Source: CAMPKL01 sp963805925 (GTDB lineage Bacteria; Acidobacteriota; Terriglobia; Bryobacterales; UBA6623). From it: DNA of 64,000 bases. Below the pieces are notes generated by a model. It did not search any database, had not been told where the DNA came from, and worked only from the letters and a program-made list of their open reading frames with translations. Each line of letters starts with the position of its first letter. The stretch's first letter is position 1. Location of the stretch: positions 372,001 to 436,000 of the forward strand of contig CAWDWB010000007.1 in assembly GCA_963805925.1 (NCBI GenBank). The letters run 5' to 3'. The translations under genes were made by a program, and so were the position numbers. Positions 59,134 to 64,000 of the stretch are shown in pieces.

Positions 59134-60006
59134 CTATCTCGGCGCACAGGCTTGGTAGTCGAAGAGGTCGCGGGGGCCGACAAGTTCGATGCCGAGGTCG
59201 TTGATGAGGCGGCGGATCTCGGGGTCGGTCCACAGGGCTAGGACGGAGCTGCGTTGACGGGCCCAGCGTTCGCCGGAGGTGGTGTCGACGGCGCGGAGTT
59301 CAGGGGTGTCGACGGCGGGGTGGGCGACGTACATCCAAAGGCCCGGGGTGAGCTTGCGCAGTTCGGCTTCGAGCAGGCGGCGGCCTTCTTCGGGGGTTCG
59401 CTGGTCCCAGGCGAGGCTGATGTTCTGCATGCCGGCGAAGGACTCGGCGCCGGCGACAGGGATGCAGCTCTCGGCGGCGAGTTTCAGGGTAATGGGCAGC
59501 ATGTCTTCGCGGCAGGCCATACCCATGTGGCAATCGACGTAGGCGACCTGGACGCCGTAGGCCTTGGCGCGGGCGATTTGGGCGCGGAATTCCTTTTCGA
59601 CTTCGGAGAGGTTGGGCAAGTGGGTCGCTCGCAGTCCGGCTGGATCGGCCGGACCGGGACGATAACCGGAAGTATGCAGATAGCCGTCGGTGGCCACAAG
59701 CGAAGGAACTTCGCTGATCGGGGAGATAGGCCGCCAACGCAGCACATTCCATTCGCTGGTGATGGTCAGGTGGACGCCGAAGTTCCAGTCAGGATGGGCC
59801 ATGGCCATAGAGGCGGATTCGCTGAACCAGGGGCCGGGAACGAGCAGGCTTGCGGAAGACATGAAGCCTTCGTCGAAGGCCTTTCCCATGGCCATATTCG
59901 AAGCGTGGGTGTAGCCGAAGTCGTCGCCGCGCAGCCACAGACGAATCTTGCCTTCTTGAGCCGGGAGTGCCGAACAGAGGAAAAAGAGCAGAATGAGGGC
60001 GCGCAT
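59134..60006 (-). CDS. YdjC/ChbG-like carbohydrate deacetylase, exported
   Basis: 290 residues from ATG 60006, which directly yields a signal peptide (MRALILLFFLCSALPAQ); the open frame upstream to 60408 is only a shadow of leuA. LWLRGDDFGYTHASNMAM is the YdjC start with the metal Asp pair, HLTITSEW the first His region, and VAYVDCHMGMACREDMLPIT the later His motif. ChbG/YdjC members deacetylate chitooligosaccharides using a zinc-type metal site; members with a signal peptide are less studied. It follows leuA by 13 bp on the same strand, an unexpected partnership that may be only positional. Confidence 0.85.
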   Translation of the reverse strand: MRALILLFFLCSALPAQEGKIRLWLRGDDFGYTHASNMAMGKAFDEGFMSSASLLVPGPWFSESASMAMAHPDWNFGVHLTITSEWNVLRWRPISPISEVPSLVATDGYLHTSGYRPGPADPAGLRATHLPNLSEVEKEFRAQIARAKAYGVQVAYVDCHMGMACREDMLPITLKLAAESCIPVAGAESFAGMQNISLAWDQRTPEEGRRLLEAELRKLTPGLWMYVAHPAVDTPELRAVDTTSGERWARQRSSVLALWTDPEIRRLINDLGIELVGPRDLFDYQACAPR

Positions 60007-60019
60007 AGCGCCCGCTAGC

Positions 60020-61201
60020 TTAGCGCACGGCGGCGGGTTCGCCGACCTTGCTGTAACCCATCTGTTCGAGCAGTCTGGAGATGTCTTCGTCGAGCACGCC
60101 CTTGCGGGTGTCGGCCATGGTGGTGAAGGCCTCGTAGACCTTGCTGGTATCGTCCGCGCCGAGATCGCCGTAGCCGAGGTCGACAATGCGTTGGTGCAGG
60201 GCGTGGCGGCCGGAGTGCTTGCCGAGGACCAGGCTGGTGGCGGGTACGCCGACCGAGGCGGGCTCCATGATTTCGTAGGTGGAGCGGTGCTTGAGGTAGC
60301 CGTCCTGGTGGATGCCGGCCTCGTGGGCGAAGGCGTTGCGGCCGACGATGGCCTTGTTGGGTTGCGGACCGAAGGTGATGACTGATGCGAGCGCTTGGCT
60401 CGCGGCATAAAGGCCTTCGGTGCGGATGTTGGTGTGGAAGGGTAGGCGGTCCTTACGGACGTTCATGATGACCGCGACTTCTTCGAGAGCGCAGTTGCCG
60501 GCGCGTTCGCCGATGCCGTTCATGGCACATTCGATCTGCCGCGCGCCGGCATGCAGAGCGGCCAGGGCGTTGGCGGTGGCTAGACCGAGGTCGTCGTGCG
60601 TGTGGACGCTGACGATGGCCCGATCGCCGACTTCGTCGACGATGGCCCCGATGATCTCGGCGTAGTGCTCGGGCGTGCAGTAGCCGACGGTGTCGGGGAT
60701 GTTGATTGTCGTGGCCCCGGCGTCGACGCAGGCTTTGGATATGCGCCGCAGGTAGCCGATTTCGGTGCGCGAGCCGTCTTCGGCGGACCACTCGACGTCG
60801 TCGACGTACTTCTTGGCAAGTTCCACGCCGCGGACGGCTTGTTCGAGGATCTCGTCCTGCGTCTTGTTGAACTTGTACTTGAGATGGATTTCGCTGGTGG
60901 CGATGAAGCAGTGGATGCGGGGATTCTTGACGCCCTCGAGAGACTTGGCGGCGCGCTCGATGTCTTTTTGTACGGTGCGGGCGAGCGCTGCTACGCGTAC
61001 CTCGGGGAACTCGGCGCCGACCTTGCGGACGGCCTCGAAGTCGCCGTCGGAGGCGATGGGGAAGCCAGCTTCGAGGATATCGACGCCCAAATCAACGAGC
61101 GTGCGGGCCACCAGCAGCTTTTCGGCGGTGTTCATGGAGCAGCCGGGGGACTGCTCGCCGTCGCGCAAGGTAGTGTCGAAGATGTAAACACGGTCGGACA
61201 T
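60020..61201 (-). CDS. leuA: 2-isopropylmalate synthase catalytic part, without regulatory domain
   Basis: 393 residues starting MSDRVYIFDTTLRDGEQSPG. The frame stays open to 61624 but that part is out of character. HMGL-like motifs are all present: FDTTLRDGEQSPG (metal Asp), FPIASDGDFEAV, HTHDDLGLATANAL with the HxH metal ligands, and NGIGERAGNCALEE. The enzyme condenses 2-oxoisovalerate with acetyl-CoA in leucine synthesis. The protein stops after the subdomain (HSGRHALHQRIVDLGYGDLG, EDISRLLEQMGYSKVGEP); the C-terminal LeuA dimer/regulatory domain of about 120 residues is missing. It could also be a related condensing enzyme such as homocitrate or citramalate synthase, but the sequence resembles LeuA best. 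Divergent from the LysR gene. Confidence 0.88.
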   Translation of the reverse strand: MSDRVYIFDTTLRDGEQSPGCSMNTAEKLLVARTLVDLGVDILEAGFPIASDGDFEAVRKVGAEFPEVRVAALARTVQKDIERAAKSLEGVKNPRIHCFIATSEIHLKYKFNKTQDEILEQAVRGVELAKKYVDDVEWSAEDGSRTEIGYLRRISKACVDAGATTINIPDTVGYCTPEHYAEIIGAIVDEVGDRAIVSVHTHDDLGLATANALAALHAGARQIECAMNGIGERAGNCALEEVAVIMNVRKDRLPFHTNIRTEGLYAASQALASVITFGPQPNKAIVGRNAFAHEAGIHQDGYLKHRSTYEIMEPASVGVPATSLVLGKHSGRHALHQRIVDLGYGDLGADDTSKVYEAFTTMADTRKGVLDEDISRLLEQMGYSKVGEPAAVR

Positions 61202-61205
61202 AGGC

Positions 61206-61271
61206 TTATGCGCCTCAGTAGACCAGGCCGCGACGCATAATGCAAATTTATTGTTGTTGGGGTTTGCATAA
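61206..61271. promoter_or_regulatory. Overlapping inverted repeats between leuA and lysR
   Basis: TTATGCG (61206-61212) is the reverse complement of CGCATAA (61234-61240), and ATGCAAA (61240-61246) of TTTGCAT (61263-61269). The half-site GCATAA/TTATGC thus occurs three times across the 94-bp divergent region. Such dyads with T-N11-A-like symmetry are where LysR-type proteins bind, so this is a plausible operator for the regulator and leuA. Confidence 0.55.
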
Positions 61272-61295
61272 GTAGAGATAATCATTGAGGCCGAT

Positions 61296-62177
61296 ATGGA
61301 TCTAGCACTCCTCGATACGTTCCGCATGATTGCCCGCGAAGGCAGCTTTTCGAGGGCGGGGCAGAAGCTGTTGCGCACCCAGCCGGCGATCTCGCTGGCG
61401 CTGAAGCGGCTGGAGACGGACCTGGGAGTGCGGCTGATCGACCGTTCATCGAAGCAGCTAATGCTGACTGATGCGGGCCGGTTGGTGCTGGAGTACTGCG
61501 ACCGGTTTGACGGGTTGGAGAGCGAACTGCGGGTCGTGTTGGGGGAATTACAGGACCTCAAGGCCGGCAAGCTGACGATTGGGGTGAACGAATCGGCGGC
61601 GTTGTATTTGCTGAAGCATGTCACAGCGTTTCGCCGCCGGCACCCGAAGATGAAGGTGGAGTTGCGGCGGAGCTTGTCGAGCCAGATTCCGGATGAGCTG
61701 ATGCGGGGTTCGCTGGAGATGGGAGCGATCAGCTATGACCCAGGCGACGCTCGGTTGAAGCTGGTAGACATCTACACCGATTCACTCGTGTTTATCGTGT
61801 CGCCGGAGCATCGGCTGGCGCGGCGCAAGAAGGTGGGCATCCAGGAATTGGGCGACGAGGTGTTTATCGCTCACAACGTGGTGTCGCCCTACAGGCGTTC
61901 GCTGGTGGAGACGTTCCAGCGCCATCACGTACCGCTGAATATTGAGATTGAGCTGCCGACGATCGACACGATCCGGCTGGTTGTCCGCGAGAATTTGGGG
62001 GTGACCTTCATCCCACGAATGTGCGTGGAGAACGAGTTGGCGTCACGGGAGCTGAAAATGATTCCAGTCGAGGAAGTCCAGATGGAACGCAAGGTGCGGC
62101 TGGTTTATCCGGCGCAACGGCAACTGTCGCACGCGGCGCAGGCGTTTCTGGAAATGATGGGCAAGACCGAGAACTAG
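61296..62177 (+). CDS. LysR-family transcriptional regulator
   Basis: 293 residues. The N-terminal winged HTH (MDLALLDTFRMIAREGSFSR, then AGQKLLRTQPAISLALKRLE, LGVRLIDRSSKQLMLTDAGR) is the LysR signature. The rest is the periplasmic-binding-protein-like effector domain (GKLTIGVNESAALYLLKHVT, FIVSPEHRLARRKKVGIQEL, LGVTFIPRMCVENELAS). As an LTTR it should bind the divergent leuA promoter region and its own promoter; the effector could be a leucine-pathway intermediate such as isopropylmalate, by analogy. Its TAG shares 4 bp with the stop of the convergent thioredoxin-like gene. Confidence 0.93.
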   Translation: MDLALLDTFRMIAREGSFSRAGQKLLRTQPAISLALKRLETDLGVRLIDRSSKQLMLTDAGRLVLEYCDRFDGLESELRVVLGELQDLKAGKLTIGVNESAALYLLKHVTAFRRRHPKMKVELRRSLSSQIPDELMRGSLEMGAISYDPGDARLKLVDIYTDSLVFIVSPEHRLARRKKVGIQELGDEVFIAHNVVSPYRRSLVETFQRHHVPLNIEIELPTIDTIRLVVRENLGVTFIPRMCVENELASRELKMIPVEEVQMERKVRLVYPAQRQLSHAAQAFLEMMGKTEN

Positions 62178-62695
62178 AGCAGCGAACGCAGATAGTTGAC
62201 GATCTCGGGACGCATCCAGTTTTCGGCGCCGATGTACTTGCGAACGACGCGGCCGTCGCGGTCGATCAGGTAGGTCTCGGGGTACATGTTGGTCCCATAG
62301 AGGCTGGCGACGGTCATTTCCGGGTCGCGCACGGTCGGGAAGGTGACGTTGTAGCGGGTGAGAAACTGCTCGTAGGCCTCTTTGTTTTCGTCGACGCTAA
62401 CGCCGAGGACGACCAGGCCATTCGATTCCAACTCCTGGTGCAAGGTGTTAAGTGACGGCAGTTCCTGAATGCAGGGAGGGCACCAAGTCGCCCAAAAGTT
62501 CAATAGAACGTACTTGCCGCGGTAGTCTTCCAGGCGCGCGCCCGAGCCGTTGTCGCCGGCGAGTTCGAAGCTCGGCGCACGGTCGCCGGCATCGACCTTA
62601 TAGACCCGCAGATAAGGGGACACCCGCCACATCAAAACCCCTGCAAGTAAAAGAGTTAGGCCGAATGAAACGGCGGATTTTCGGCTTAGTGCCAT
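62174..62695 (-). CDS. TlpA/ResA-like thioredoxin-fold protein, membrane-anchored
   Basis: 173 residues. One N-terminal TM anchor (FGLTLLLAGVLMWRVSP), then an extracytoplasmic thioredoxin domain with the CPPC active site (NFWATWCPPCIQELPSLN) and DRDGRVVRKYIG near the end where the cis-Pro loop follows TYLID. AlkC/TSA-type ResA/TlpA proteins reduce disulfides in the periplasm, for example during cytochrome c maturation; the many haem proteins in this window would need such activity. It is divergent from the pterin operon, with 47 bp between the starts. Confidence 0.9.
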   Translation of the reverse strand: MALSRKSAVSFGLTLLLAGVLMWRVSPYLRVYKVDAGDRAPSFELAGDNGSGARLEDYRGKYVLLNFWATWCPPCIQELPSLNTLHQELESNGLVVLGVSVDENKEAYEQFLTRYNVTFPTVRDPEMTVASLYGTNMYPETYLIDRDGRVVRKYIGAENWMRPEIVNYLRSLL

Positions 62696-62742
62696 AATGA
62701 AGCTTCGTCCTCAATCTAGCCCTTAGAGGCCGTCCGCCGCAA

Positions 62743-63168
62743 ATGGTCCTGATCACGCGCAAGGCAGAATTTTCCGCATCGCACCGCTTGGCCAACCCGA
62801 ACTGGTCCGACGAAAAGAACGCGGAAGTGTTCGGCCTCGAGAGCCAAACGCACGGGCACAACTACGTGCTTGAAGTGACTGTCGCCGGCGATGTGGACCC
62901 GGTTAACGGGATGATCATGGATTTGAAAGAGCTCAAGGATATGATCACCAAAGAGATCGTCGAGCCTTGGGACCACCGGCACCTCAATCATGAGGCGCCG
63001 CCGTTCGATCAGGTGATCCCTACGGTTGAAAATTTGGCAAAAGAAACCTGGAAGCGTCTGGAGCCGGCGATTCGCGGCGAGGGACGGCGCCTCTATTCGA
63101 TCCGGCTGTACGAAACGGCCGACCTCTACGTGGATTACGCGGGACCCGAAGCCGCGCAGGCCGCCTAG
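62743..63168 (+). CDS. 6-pyruvoyl-tetrahydropterin synthase/QueD family protein, first paralogue
   Basis: 141 residues. The three zinc His are in KAEFSASHRL and THGHNYVLEV. The Cys that normally precedes the HGHNY motif (pattern CxxxHGHNY) is absent; FGLESQTHGHNY has none in that place. The later Glu (ENLAKETW) and the catalytic Asp-His pair (WDHRHLNH) are kept. PTPS converts dihydroneopterin triphosphate to 6-pyruvoyl tetrahydropterin, and QueD makes 6-carboxy-tetrahydropterin for queuosine; Cys is a general acid/base in both. It is the first of two tandem copies ahead of folE. Confidence 0.88.
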   Translation: MVLITRKAEFSASHRLANPNWSDEKNAEVFGLESQTHGHNYVLEVTVAGDVDPVNGMIMDLKELKDMITKEIVEPWDHRHLNHEAPPFDQVIPTVENLAKETWKRLEPAIRGEGRRLYSIRLYETADLYVDYAGPEAAQAA

Positions 63169-63188
63169 GCCCGGGGTTGCCTGCCGTG

Positions 63189-63614
63189 ATGGAGCTGACT
63201 CGCGTTTATCCTTTCAGTGCGTCCCACCGGCTGCATGTGGATTCGTTGTCGGAAGAAGAGAATCAGCGCCTGTTTGGCAAGTGCAATAACCCCTACGGCC
63301 ACGGACACAATTATGTGCTGCACGTCACGGTGGGGGGCGAAGCGGCGGCGGACTCGGGAATGATCGTAGATCGCGAAGCGGTCGATCGCGTCGTCAACGA
63401 GGCGGTATTGCCGCGGATTGACCGCAAGGACATGAACGCTGCTGTCCAGGAATTTGCGAATTTGACGCCGACGACGGAAAATTTGGCGAGAGTGATCGGC
63501 GGTTGGCTGAGCGCAGCCTGGCCGCAACATTTTCCCGCCGGAGAGCCCAGCCTGCGGAAGATCCTCTTGCAGGAGACAGGGCGCAATACGTTTGAGCTAA
63601 GGATGGGTCTCTAA
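63189..63614 (+). CDS. 6-pyruvoyl-tetrahydropterin synthase/QueD family protein, second paralogue
   Basis: 141 residues from ATG 63189 (a TTG at 63177 gives 4 more). FSASHRL and NNPYGHGHNYVLHV give the zinc His residues, and this copy has the Cys (GKCNNPYGHGHNY). LPRIDRKDMN and TENLARVI give the later conserved residues. It is clearly a paralogue of the preceding gene but with the usual active-site Cys, so it is the likely catalytically normal member. It starts 20 bp after the first copy and ends 2 bp before folE, so all three form one operon for a reduced pterin or queuosine precursor. Confidence 0.9.
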   Translation: MELTRVYPFSASHRLHVDSLSEEENQRLFGKCNNPYGHGHNYVLHVTVGGEAAADSGMIVDREAVDRVVNEAVLPRIDRKDMNAAVQEFANLTPTTENLARVIGGWLSAAWPQHFPAGEPSLRKILLQETGRNTFELRMGL

Positions 63615-63616
63615 AA

Positions 63617-64000
63617 ATGGCGCTACACCATCTACCGGATGACCTCCATCCGACCCCGCCCCAAGGGGGCGGCCCGGATAATACGCGTTTGGAGGAACTG
63701 GTCCACGAATTATTGGGACAGATCGGCGAGGACCCCGCGCGCGACGGGCTTGTCAGCACGCCGCGAAGAGTGGCGACGGCCTGGCGCGACCTGACCGCCG
63801 GCTACGACATGAACGTCGACGAGTTGCTCAACGATGCGCTCTTCGACGTCGCGTATGACGAAATGGTGATCGTCAAGGACATCGAGATCTTCTCATTGTG
63901 CGAACACCATCTGCTGCCGTTCTTCGGCAAGATGCACATCGCATACATTCCGCGAAACAAAGTGATCGGGCTGAGCAAGGTGGCCCGCGTGGCGGATATG
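63617..64000 (+). CDS. folE: GTP cyclohydrolase I, N-terminal 128 codons (cut by window end)
   Basis: The frame begins MALHHLPDDLHPTPPQGGG 2 bp after the second PTPS stop and is open to the right edge. VKDIEIFSLCEHHLLPFFGK is the GCYH-I active-site motif with the zinc-binding Cys and His, preceded by GLVSTPRRVATAWRDL and followed by VIGLSKVARVADM. FolE turns GTP into 7,8-dihydroneopterin triphosphate, the substrate of the PTPS/QueD enzymes encoded just upstream. The first 20 residues are a poorly conserved tail. About 60-70 residues of the C-terminal part lie outside the window. Confidence 0.95.
   Translation, partial: MALHHLPDDLHPTPPQGGGPDNTRLEELVHELLGQIGEDPARDGLVSTPRRVATAWRDLTAGYDMNVDELLNDALFDVAYDEMVIVKDIEIFSLCEHHLLPFFGKMHIAYIPRNKVIGLSKVARVADM

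Noticed and set aside
60007..60408. Fusion of the YdjC frame with upstream sequence
   Set aside because: The upstream 134 codons are an antisense-free shadow of leuA (Ser/Pro/Thr-rich), while ATG 60006 is followed at once by a signal peptide.
61202..61624. N-terminal extension of leuA
   Set aside because: It would overlap the LysR gene and its promoter, and the added residues have no LeuA resemblance. MSDRVYIFDTTLRDG at 61201 is the standard start.
1..64000. Mobile elements, prophage or CRISPR
   Set aside because: No transposase, integrase, phage structural gene, terminal repeat or spaced direct-repeat array was seen; the only repeats are intragenic propeller repeats and the short ones listed.

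Overview
The window looks like a chromosomal segment of an Acidobacteriota bacterium, most likely of the Solibacter/Bryobacter lineage. The supporting signs are two secreted beta-propeller (SBBP) proteins with the C-terminal domain first described in Solibacter (TIGR03437), an Oar-like TonB receptor with a carboxypeptidase-regulatory domain, a DUF1552 plus DUF1587/1592/1588/1585 pair, several lipoprotein sulfatases, a tannase-family esterase, and high GC throughout. There is no rRNA, tRNA, CRISPR array, prophage or insertion sequence that I can support.

Layout. 1-11.6 kb: end of a TPR protein; a minus-strand operon (DUF1592-type cytochrome, DUF1552 protein, esterase); an Oar-like outer membrane receptor divergent from a seven-haem cytochrome/TPR protein. 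11.6-16.1 kb: a GntR regulator, then a five-gene minus-strand operon (fasciclin, atypical SDR, VOC protein, membrane protein, DUF2867-type SDR) whose leader carries TGTACA repeats resembling CarH/LitR photoreceptor operators. 16.3-27.2 kb: secreted and metabolic genes (tannase/feruloyl esterase, M20 peptidase, RbsD/FucU mutarotase, FkbM methyltransferase, DUF411 protein, frameshifted cytochrome c-PQQ sugar dehydrogenase, Gfo/Idh/MocA oxidoreductase, MFS transporter) and an unlisted 56-residue membrane ORF. 27.4-41.5 kb: efp, a frameshifted NAD(P)-binding protein, two sulfatase-family proteins, small secreted proteins, a TPR protein and two SBBP-propeller proteins, the second frameshifted; between the propeller genes lies a gene-poor stretch with a candidate structured RNA and an intrinsic terminator.

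41.5-49.2 kb: a TIGR01777 SDR, the compact rpmH-rnpA-yidD-yidC-khpB membrane-insertion/RNA cluster, and an opposing ECF sigma, HEAT-repeat anti-sigma, DUF4097 and PDZ operon that looks like an envelope-stress module. 49.7-57.2 kb: a tight five-gene operon (class III aminotransferase, nitrilase-family amidase, 922-residue PLP decarboxylase, ATP-grasp ligase, C45-type Ntn hydrolase). I regard this as the best candidate for an undescribed system. It has the parts needed to make and edit an amino-acid- or amine-derived amide, and a decayed Mur-ligase fragment lies just upstream. 57.4-64 kb: another sulfatase, a YdjC-family protein with a short leuA, a divergent LysR regulator with inverted repeats between them, a ResA-like thioredoxin, and a pterin operon (two PTPS/QueD paralogues, then folE cut by the window end).

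Three genes each carry an apparent single-base indel that splits a recognisable protein. They are either real lesions or consensus errors, and this matters when judging the assembly. All functions are read from sequence motifs by eye; no database search was run.
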